Assembly: GCA_001399705.1 (NCBI GenBank)
Contig: LJCR01000209.1
Coordinates: forward strand, 1-5,221
DNA: 5,221 bases
Source of the DNA: Kouleothrix aurantiaca
GTDB lineage: Bacteria; Chloroflexota; Chloroflexia; Chloroflexales; Roseiflexaceae
Direction of reading: 5' to 3'
Position numbers and translations under genes: made by a program. Below, piece by piece: positions 1 to 4,119 of this stretch (its first letter is position 1; every line of letters starts with the position of its first letter). A model generated the notes under the pieces. It was not told where the DNA came from and searched no databases. It worked only from the letters and a program-made list of their open reading frames with translations.

Positions 1-19
1 GCCGGCCGGCAACGTCAGC

Positions 20-781
20 GTGCTGGTGCTTGCGCCGGCGGCCTTTCTGGCAGGCGTGTTCAGCTTTCTTTCCCCGTGCACGCTGCCCATCCTGCCGGCC
101 TACTTCGCCTTCACGTTTCAGGCCAGCCGCGAGCGCATTGTGGTGATGACGGTGGCCTTCTTCCTTGGCCTGGCGACCACAATGGTGGTGCTGGGCGCGA
201 GCGCCACCGCGCTGAGCCAGCTGCTGTTCAGCCACCTCGGCGCGCTGACGACCGTGGGCGGGCTGGTAGTGATCGCGTTCGGCATTATGAGCATGCTTGG
301 CAAAGGCTTTTCGGGCGCGCAGCTGCTGAACCGCCCGACCGCCAGCGTCGCCGGTTCATACCTGTATGGCGCGACCTTTGCGCTGGGCTGGACGGCCTGT
401 GTCGGCCCGATCCTGGGCGCTCTGCTGACGCTGCTGGCGACGCAGGGCATTGCGGTGCTGCAGGGCGCGGTGCTGGCGTTTGTGTATGCGCTGGGCCTGG
501 GCATGCCGCTGATCCTGATGGCGACGTTCTTCAGCCGGCTTGGGCGCGGCTCGCGCTTCTGGCAGTTTATGCGCGGGCGCGCAATCGAGCTGAACCTGGG
601 CTTTACCACCCTGCACCTGCACACCACCAGCCTGGCAAGCGGCTTGCTGTTAGTGGTCGTTGGTGTGCTGCTGGCGAGCGGGCAGCTCACTCTGCTGAGC
701 CAGTGGTCGCAGCAGACGAGCATGGGCGAGTGGGCGGTAAGCCTTGAGCAAGGCATCGAACGGCTGTTCTTCGGGCGCTAG
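20..781 (+). CDS. ccdA: CcdA/DsbD-family thiol-disulfide transporter (cytochrome c biogenesis type), 5' end possibly outside window
   Basis: CcdA proteins are polytopic inner-membrane proteins that pass reducing equivalents from cytoplasmic thioredoxin to extracytoplasmic thiol proteins, for example for cytochrome c maturation. Seen here: 253 residues, almost entirely hydrophobic, about six membrane segments. The two hallmark cysteines are in place: Cys20 in SPCTLPILPAY at the end of TM1, and Cys127 in LGWTACVGPILGALL, matching the family's usual GWTPC-x-GP-I-L. The proline before Cys127 is an alanine here. The length is normal for CcdA. The start is uncertain: GTG at 20 is the first start codon in frame and puts the SPC motif at the usual distance, but no Shine-Dalgarno is visible and the frame is open to the left edge. 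No thioredoxin-like partner gene lies in the window. A candidate terminator follows 26 nt after the stop, so it is probably the last gene of its transcript. Confidence 0.92.
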   Translation: MLVLAPAAFLAGVFSFLSPCTLPILPAYFAFTFQASRERIVVMTVAFFLGLATTMVVLGASATALSQLLFSHLGALTTVGGLVVIAFGIMSMLGKGFSGAQLLNRPTASVAGSYLYGATFALGWTACVGPILGALLTLLATQGIAVLQGAVLAFVYALGLGMPLILMATFFSRLGRGSRFWQFMRGRAIELNLGFTTLHLHTTSLASGLLLVVVGVLLASGQLTLLSQWSQQTSMGEWAVSLEQGIERLFFGR

Positions 782-806
782 GCGGGCGCACAATTGAAGC
801 TGCCGG

Positions 807-845
807 TGCCGGTGTCGCTCGCTACGATGCCGGCATCTGCTTTTA
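807..845 (+). terminator. candidate intrinsic terminator of the ccdA transcript
   Basis: An 11-bp inverted repeat pairs 807-817 with 825-835 around a 7-nt loop, including two G-U wobbles. A CTTTTAT tract (840-846) starts five bases after the stem. It lies 26 nt beyond the ccdA stop codon. The wobble pairs and the offset T-run make it a moderate rather than strong terminator. Confidence 0.5.
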
Positions 846-849
846 TACG

Positions 850-870
850 AGAAGTCAGAAGTCAGAAGTT
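850..870. repeat. three tandem heptamers AGAAGTC (left arm of composite repeat)
   Basis: AGAAGTC occurs three times head to tail (850-856, 857-863, 864-870); the last copy ends in T instead of C. The reverse complement, GACTTCT, differs by one transition from the GACTCCT heptamers at 1078-1105, so the two arrays face each other as imperfect inverted repeats about 210 bp apart. Confidence 0.8.
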
Positions 871-945
871 TGCACTTCCGTGAACGTGGTATAGTGCCCG
901 TGTTTTGTGGGGCGATTCGTGGAAAGAACGCAAGCACGAAGAATT

Positions 946-1050
946 ACGAAAACCACGAAGGCGCGAAGACACGAAGGGTGACGGAAACCACGAAGACACG
1001 AAGACACGAAGGGTGACGAAAACCACGAAGGCACGAAGACACGGAGGAAA
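946..1050. repeat. three head-to-tail 35-bp CACGAAG-type units
   Basis: Units at 946-980, 981-1015 and 1016-1050 are each exactly 35 bp and abut without spacers. Units 1 and 2 differ at three positions. Unit 3 differs from unit 1 at one internal base and in its last few bases. Each unit is itself built from the shorter motif CACGAAG or ACACGAAG, and a degenerate partial copy (GCACGAAG) precedes them near 934-941. Purine-rich CACGAAG repeats of this kind are a familiar intergenic filler in environmental bacterial genomes, where they give spurious translations rich in HEDTKTRR-like strings. No protein or CRISPR character is supported. Confidence 0.85.
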
Positions 1051-1077
1051 AATGCACGTTTCTGACGCTACTATTCG

Positions 1078-1105
1078 GACTCCTGACTCTTGACTCCTGA
1101 CTCCT
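1078..1105. repeat. four tandem heptamers GACTCCT (right arm of composite repeat)
   Basis: GACTCCT occurs at 1078-1084, 1092-1098 and 1099-1105, with one variant GACTCTT at 1085-1091. A further GAC follows. The array ends only 21 bp before the ATG of the YpdA-like gene. Read on the minus strand it is GTCAGGAGTCAGGAGTC, a string commonly seen as intergenic repeat in environmental genomes. It forms the inverted partner of the AGAAGTC array at 850-870. Confidence 0.82.
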
Positions 1106-1126
1106 GACACGAACATTGAGGACCCA

Positions 1127-2206
1127 ATGAGCGAAGTACCCACGGGCGCAAGCCCAAACTATGATGTTGCGATTGTCGGCGCAGGCCCGATTGGCATTGA
1201 GCTGGCGGTGTGCCTGCAGCAGGCCGGCGTGCGCTACATTCATTTCGACGCGCAGCAGATTGGCTACACCATGACGTGGTGGCCGCGCAATACCAACTTT
1301 TTCAGCACCACCGAGCGCCTGGCAATTGCTGGCGTGCCGATTCAGAACAACCACCAGCAGCGCATCACCGGCGAAGACTACCTGGCCTACCTGCGTGGCG
1401 TCGTCGAGCAGTTCGACCTGGCGATCAACAGCTACGAGCCGGTGACGCAGATTGCGCGCGATGGCGAGGGCTTTGTGCTCGAAACCGCGCCGCTGGCCGG
1501 CGCGCGGCGCTACCGTGCCCGGCGCGTGGTGGTGGCCCTGGGCGACATGCAGTGGCCCAATAAGATCGGCGTGCCCGGCGAAGACCTGCCGCACGTCTCG
1601 CACTACTTTCGCGACCCGCACGACTACTTTCGCCGCCGGCTGCTGATTGTGGGCGGCAAAAACTCGGCGGCCGAGGCCGCGCTGCGCTGCTGGCGGGCCG
1701 GCGCGGAAGTGACGATCAGCTACCGCCGGCCGCGCTTGGACTCCCAGCGGATCAAGCACTGGCTGCTGCCCGACCTGGAAGCCCAGATCGAGGCCGGCGT
1801 GATCGGCTTTCTGCCCTCGACGGTGGTGCAGGAGATCACGCCGACGCACGTGCTGATGGCGCCCACCGACGGCGGCGCGCCGTTCGCGCACCCAACCGAC
1901 TTTGTGCTGCTGAACACCGGCTTCCACGGCGACCAGAGCCTCTTGCGCATGGCGGGCGTCGAGCTGGTGGGCGAGAACCGCGTGCCGGTGTTCGACCCGG
2001 CCACGATGGAAACGAATGTGCCCGGCCTGTACCTCGCCGGCACAGTCGCGGCAGGCGTGCAGCAGCGCTACACCCTGTTCATCGAAAACTGCCACGAGCA
2101 CGCCGGCAAGATCACGCAGGCGCTCACCGGGCGCTGGCCGGCGCGCCTGGGTGGCGTGGCCTCGCGCAACTACGAGCTGGCGTTTGAGCAGATACAGGCG
2201 AATTAA
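1127..2206 (+). CDS. ypdA: YpdA-family FAD/NAD(P)H-dependent oxidoreductase (bacillithiol disulfide reductase-like, catalytic Cys absent)
   Basis: YpdA proteins are cytoplasmic two-Rossmann flavoenzymes; those of Firmicutes reduce bacillithiol disulfide with NADPH. Seen here (359 residues): an N-terminal FAD-binding GAGPIG (18-23), the family segment [16 protein letters not shown] followed by HYF, the NAD(P)H-binding GGKNSA (176-181), an [11 protein letters not shown] block, and a C-terminal [20 protein letters not shown] stretch for FAD. These agree block by block with Bacillus and Staphylococcus YpdA. There is no CxxC, so it is not a thioredoxin reductase. The oddity is Ile22: characterised YpdA has a cysteine there (GGGPCG, Cys14 of S. 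aureus) that is needed for disulfide reduction. Other cysteines (29, 188, 322) are scattered. The start is supported by GAGGA at 1118-1122, 4 nt before the ATG. A Nudix gene follows 43 nt downstream. The family call is firm, the substrate is unknown, and the gene symbol is at family level only. Confidence 0.91.
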   Translation: MSEVPTGASPNYDVAIVGAGPIGIELAVCLQQAGVRYIHFDAQQIGYTMTWWPRNTNFFSTTERLAIAGVPIQNNHQQRITGEDYLAYLRGVVEQFDLAINSYEPVTQIARDGEGFVLETAPLAGARRYRARRVVVALGDMQWPNKIGVPGEDLPHVSHYFRDPHDYFRRRLLIVGGKNSAAEAALRCWRAGAEVTISYRRPRLDSQRIKHWLLPDLEAQIEAGVIGFLPSTVVQEITPTHVLMAPTDGGAPFAHPTDFVLLNTGFHGDQSLLRMAGVELVGENRVPVFDPATMETNVPGLYLAGTVAAGVQQRYTLFIENCHEHAGKITQALTGRWPARLGGVASRNYELAFEQIQAN

Positions 2207-2249
2207 GCGCGCGATCAAGCGCATTCGGCGCTGGCTGCGGAGCACACCC

Positions 2250-2687
2250 ATGTCTGAACATAAAAGCAAACTCAAACTGCGGCGCGCAGCCGGCTGCGTG
2301 GTTTACCAGCGCGGCGCGAATGGGGCACTGGAGCTGCTGCTGATCAACGACCGCTATGGCGCGTGGTCGCTGCCGAAGGGCCACCTTGAGCGCGGCGAGT
2401 GCGACGAAGAGGCAGCCGTGCGCGAGGTGTGGGAAGAAACCGGCGTGCGCGGCGCGCTTGGCCCGCTGGTTGGGCGGATCGAGTATATTGTGCGCACTAA
2501 AAAGGGCCAGCCGCGCTTGAAGCAGGTTGCCTTCTTCCTGATGGAAGCCGCGCCGGGCGATATCACGCCGCGCGCCGAAGAAGGGATCTGCGCGGCCGAG
2601 TGGTTTGCGCCCGAGCCGGCGCTGGCCCGCCTGAGCTACGCACAGGTGCGCACCATTGTTGAGCAGGCGCTGCGCCTGCTGGCCTAG
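2250..2687 (+). CDS. Nudix hydrolase, MutT/Ap4A-hydrolase-like
   Basis: Nudix enzymes hydrolyse nucleoside diphosphates linked to another moiety, using Mg2+ bound by the Nudix box. The 145-residue protein has a perfect box, G-x5-E-x7-RE-V-x-EE-x-G-V, at residues 44-66, with metal-binding Glu59, Glu62 and Glu63. It is preceded by WSLPKGH (39-45). The LPKGH lead-in is typical of diadenosine-polyphosphate and MutT-like members, but the sequence does not fix the substrate. The C-terminal part (EWF, then LSYAQVRTIVEQAL) is the usual ending of such one-domain enzymes. The ATG at 2250 is chosen because GGAG (2239-2242) lies 7 nt upstream and the domain begins a dozen residues later. The same frame is open upstream to an ATG at 2016 inside the previous gene, which would add an arginine-rich nonsense leader. 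The 43-nt gap suggests co-transcription with the YpdA-like gene. Confidence 0.95.
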   Translation: MSEHKSKLKLRRAAGCVVYQRGANGALELLLINDRYGAWSLPKGHLERGECDEEAAVREVWEETGVRGALGPLVGRIEYIVRTKKGQPRLKQVAFFLMEAAPGDITPRAEEGICAAEWFAPEPALARLSYAQVRTIVEQALRLLA

Positions 2688-2874
2688 CGCGGTGTCGGCC
2701 AAAGGGACGAGGGTGGATCGCCCGGGCGGCGGATGTGCCGCGCGCAGCTTTAGCCTATACTGGCGCTGTAAACATTGATATATACACGGTCGCGCGCCTC
2801 GCCCCCCAATCCGCCGCCTGGTGTGCAGCGGTTTCGCATCACTGCCAGCGCCGCCCGAGCTTTAACCCTCTTCC

Positions 2875-2900
2875 AGGCCGCCCGCGTAGGCGGCCTTTTT
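2875..2900 (+). terminator. intrinsic terminator downstream of the Nudix gene
   Basis: A perfect 8-bp stem, AGGCCGCC (2875-2882) with GGCGGCCT (2889-2896), surrounds a 6-nt loop and runs directly into TTTTT (2896-2900). This is a textbook rho-independent terminator on the plus strand. It sits about 190 nt after the Nudix stop, so it ends either a long 3' UTR or a separate short transcript. Confidence 0.88.
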
Positions 2901-3052
2901 GATTCTCCCGGCTTTGCTGCTGTGAAGCAGTTCGCTAGCCCCAATTTCTTTGTGTGCTACTCCCGCGATGCCAGGCGTGCCTGTGACTACAGCAGGTGGG
3001 ACCATGGCAGGATGGAGTATCCAAGGAAATAAATTCTTCTTTTGCTTCTGCG

Positions 3053-3068
3053 TGGCACGCTATATGCT
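3053..3068 (+). promoter_or_regulatory. sigma-54-like -24/-12 sequence upstream of the membrane-protein operon
   Basis: TGGCACGCTATATGCT matches the -24/-12 consensus TGGCAC-N5-TTGCW with one mismatch (A for the first T). GG and GC are exactly 12 nt apart, as required. Transcription would begin near 3079, before three inverted repeats and 140 nt ahead of the ATG. No enhancer site was identified, and it is not known from this window whether the host has RpoN. A weak sigma-70 alternative (TTGCTT at 3042-3047, TATGCT at 3063-3068, spacing 15) overlaps it. Confidence 0.35.
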
Positions 3069-3093
3069 ATTAAACATCATTAACTAAAGATAG

Positions 3094-3147
3094 GCGGAAA
3101 GTGGGGCGGAAGAGAAGAGAAACCCATTTTCCGCTATTTTTATTTCT
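3094..3147 (+). terminator. terminator-like hairpin in the leader of the membrane-protein operon (possible attenuator)
   Basis: GCGGAAAGTGGG (3094-3105) pairs with CCCATTTTCCGC (3123-3134): 12 bp with one G-U, around a purine-rich 17-nt loop. TATTTTTATTT (3135-3145) follows at once, giving a good intrinsic-terminator shape on the plus strand. A second GCGGAA at 3106-3111 could pair with the same TTCCGC (3129-3134), making a competing shorter hairpin. No gene ends nearby, and an operon begins 86 nt after the hairpin, so leader attenuation is as likely as simple termination. Confidence 0.55.
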
Positions 3148-3167
3148 GTTAGGTAATGGCGCCTAAC
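3148..3167. promoter_or_regulatory. inverted repeat GTTAGG-N8-CCTAAC, possible operator
   Basis: The 6-bp arms at 3148-3153 and 3162-3167 are perfect and enclose an 8-nt spacer containing the start of GGCGCC (3158-3163). The arm spacing, about one and a half helical turns from end to end, fits a dimeric DNA-binding protein. It could equally be a small RNA hairpin. No regulator can be named. Confidence 0.35.
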
Positions 3168-3173
3168 ATAAAG

Positions 3174-3197
3174 ATCGGGCCGTGATGCGGCCTCGAT
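3174..3197 (+). promoter_or_regulatory. 5'-UTR hairpin just upstream of the ribosome binding site
   Basis: ATCGGGCCG (3174-3182) pairs with CGGCC-T-CGAT (3188-3197): nine base pairs with one bulged T and a 5-nt loop TGATG. It ends 10 nt before the AAGGGGG ribosome binding site (3208-3214) and has no T-run, so it is not a terminator. Placement suggests a role in mRNA stability or translation, but the sequence does not prove one. Confidence 0.4.
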
Positions 3198-3220
3198 AAG
3201 CAGGAGCAAGGGGGCATTCT

Positions 3221-3703
3221 ATGAGCTATGATCCGAACAACACGCGCAGCGCTGTCGAACGCGAAGTAGACCGCACGAGCAACAAAGCGCACGACACGGT
3301 TGATCGCACCACCGAGAAGGTGCACGACGCGGTCGACACTGTCGCCGACAAGGCGCAGAATATTGCCGACACGGTGCAGGACAAGGCCCAGCAGGCGGGA
3401 GATAAGGCCCAGGAGTTGGGCCAGCAGGCGCTCAACCGCGCCGACTCCGCCACCACCACCGTGGGCGAGAAGATGACCGATGTCGCCCAAACCATTCGCG
3501 ATAACGCGCCCGCTGGCGGCACGCTGGGCAATGTGGCCGACACGGCCGCCACCACGCTCGACCGCGCCGGCTCGTACCTGCAGGAGCAGGACCTGGCCGA
3601 TATGCGATCCGACCTTGAAGGCATTATTCGCCGCCACCCGATTGAGTCGCTGCTGGTAGGCCTGGGCGTTGGCTACTTGCTGGCACGCAGCACGCGGAGG
3701 TAG
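3221..3703 (+). CDS. LEA-like undecapeptide-repeat protein with C-terminal membrane anchor (YqjD/ElaB-like architecture)
   Basis: A 160-residue, highly charged Ala/Asp/Lys/Thr/Gln-rich protein. Residues 18-72 form five 11-residue repeats with consensus T-V-x-D-K-A-Q-x-x-x-D, the pattern of group 3 LEA proteins. A further helical region follows (73-130). The C-terminus reads RRHPIESLLVGLGVGYLLARSTRR-like: a proline, a short glycine-spaced hydrophobic helix (141-155) and basic residues, as in the ElaB/YqjD (DUF883) tail anchor that holds those proteins to the inner membrane. No cysteines and no signal peptide are seen. The likely role, by inference, is a cytoplasmic-face, membrane-tethered stress or desiccation protein. 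YqjD of E. coli binds ribosomes in stationary phase, which need not hold here. AAGGGGG lies 6 nt before the ATG. It is the first gene of three, and the next starts 2 nt after its stop codon. Confidence 0.9.
   Translation: MSYDPNNTRSAVEREVDRTSNKAHDTVDRTTEKVHDAVDTVADKAQNIADTVQDKAQQAGDKAQELGQQALNRADSATTTVGEKMTDVAQTIRDNAPAGGTLGNVADTAATTLDRAGSYLQEQDLADMRSDLEGIIRRHPIESLLVGLGVGYLLARSTRR
3272..3436 (+). repeat. five in-frame 33-bp coding repeats (11-residue LEA-like units)
   Basis: Codons 18-28, 29-39, 40-50, 51-61 and 62-72 of the first operon gene align as undecapeptides: RTSNKAHDTVD, RTTEKVHDAVD, TVADKAQNIAD, TVQDKAQQAGD, KAQELGQQALN. DNA identity between units is partial, so this is an old protein-level repeat rather than a recent tandem duplication. 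An 11-residue period suits a straight amphipathic helix that folds on membranes or on drying. Confidence 0.75.
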
Positions 3704-3705
3704 GC

Positions 3706-4119
3706 ATGGCCTTTGAGCGCGACCGCGACGTTTCGATCGCACAGCTGGTGGGCGGCATTGTTTCCGACGCGCAGGTACTCGTGCGCCAGGAAATAGCACT
3801 GGCCCGGCAGGAAATTCGCGAAGAGCTCGGCCAGGCGAAAAGCGGCGCGATCAAGCTGGCGATAGCCGGCGGCGTTCTGGCGGTGGGCGGGCTGCTGCTC
3901 ATCCTCGCGCTGGCGCAAGGTGTCGCCGCTTTGTTTGGCTGGCCCACCTGGGCTGGATATGCGCTGGTTGGCGTGCTGGCGGCGATCGTGGGGGGCGTGC
4001 TCTTGGGCACGGCGCAAAAACAGCTCAAGGCCGTCAATACCGTCCCTGAGAAAACCGTTGAAACGCTGAAGGAGAATGTCGAATGGATCAAGGATCGGAC
4101 AACATCCGACAAAACATAG
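3706..4119 (+). CDS. Holin-X/DUF1469 family two-TM membrane protein (YqjE-like)
   Basis: 137 residues. The N-terminal amphipathic segment SIAQLVGGIVSDAQVLVRQE-IALARQEIREEL (10-41) is the family's signature: L-V-R-x-E-x-x-L-A-x-x-E. Two membrane helices follow, about 50-76 (glycine-rich) and 83-101, joined by FGWPTW (77-82). A cytoplasmic tail (102-137) reads VPEKTVETLKENVEWIKDR, also typical. The family is labelled 'phage holin' in databases by distant similarity, yet it is common in chromosomes beside DUF883 and DUF3618 genes, and nothing here is phage-like. YqjE of E. coli sits beside YqjD in the same way. A strong GGAGGT (3696-3701) overlaps the previous stop codon and sits 5 nt before the ATG. 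The last 37 nt overlap the next gene, whose ribosome binding site lies within this reading frame. Function unknown; likely an inner-membrane partner of its neighbours. Confidence 0.91.
   Translation: MAFERDRDVSIAQLVGGIVSDAQVLVRQEIALARQEIREELGQAKSGAIKLAIAGGVLAVGGLLLILALAQGVAALFGWPTWAGYALVGVLAAIVGGVLLGTAQKQLKAVNTVPEKTVETLKENVEWIKDRTTSDKT

Larger units (their letters stand above)
782..1126. other. gene-free interval occupied by terminator and composite repeat
   Basis: The 345 bp between ccdA and the YpdA-like gene hold the terminator candidate, the two heptamer arrays and the 35-bp units, plus a unique stretch (871-930). A TATAGT hexamer at 890-895 resembles a -10 box, but nothing like a -35 sits 17 nt before it, so I do not call a promoter. 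No convincing coding sequence is present. The region after the repeats leaves only about 20 bp before the next start codon, so the downstream gene's promoter must lie inside or upstream of the repeats. Confidence 0.7.
2688..3220. other. 533-bp gene-free region: terminator, then leader of the next operon
   Basis: No believable coding sequence is present; an 85-codon open frame at 2775-3032 runs straight through the terminator and has no family resemblance. The left part (2688-2900) is GC-rich and ends in a strong intrinsic terminator. It contains a -10-like TATACT (2756-2761) without a clear -35. The middle (2901-3050) shows nothing I can assign. The right part (3051-3220) is AT-richer and holds a sigma-54-like sequence and three inverted repeats before the start codon of the next gene. 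Confidence 0.65.

Noticed and set aside
867..895. Promoter with -10 TATAGT (890-895)
   Set aside because: The hexamer at the right -35 distance (AGTTTG, 867-872) is not a match, and TTGCAC at 870-875 is only 14 nt away from the -10.
946..1050. CRISPR array
   Set aside because: The 35-bp units abut with no spacers between them, and there are no cas genes.
905..1093. Small open frame translating the repeats as a charged peptide (HEDTKTRR-like)
   Set aside because: It is a direct translation of the CACGAAG tandem repeats and has no ribosome binding site. Such frames are known artefacts of this repeat type.
1090..1118. Promoter with TTGACT as -35 inside the GACTCCT array
   Set aside because: At 16-18 nt spacing the candidate -10 (AACATT or ACATTG) is poor, and the start would fall almost on the ATG.
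2016..2249. Extended N-terminus for the Nudix protein from an upstream ATG
   Set aside because: The extension lies almost wholly inside the YpdA-like gene and is arginine/serine nonsense. The ATG at 2250 has GGAG 7 nt upstream and the domain starts soon after it.
944..2275. 443-codon open frame on the minus strand antisense to the YpdA-like gene
   Set aside because: It is an open shadow of a GC-rich gene. Its C-terminal end translates the intergenic repeats (RSQES-like strings), and the plus-strand product has clear family motifs.
2775..3032. 85-codon plus-strand open frame
   Set aside because: It runs through the intrinsic terminator at 2875-2900, has no ribosome binding site and shows no recognisable protein features.
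3706..4119. Prophage or lysis cassette suggested by the Holin-X similarity
   Set aside because: There are no endolysin, structural or integrase genes nearby. The protein's neighbours (YqjD-like and DUF3618) are standard chromosomal partners for this family.
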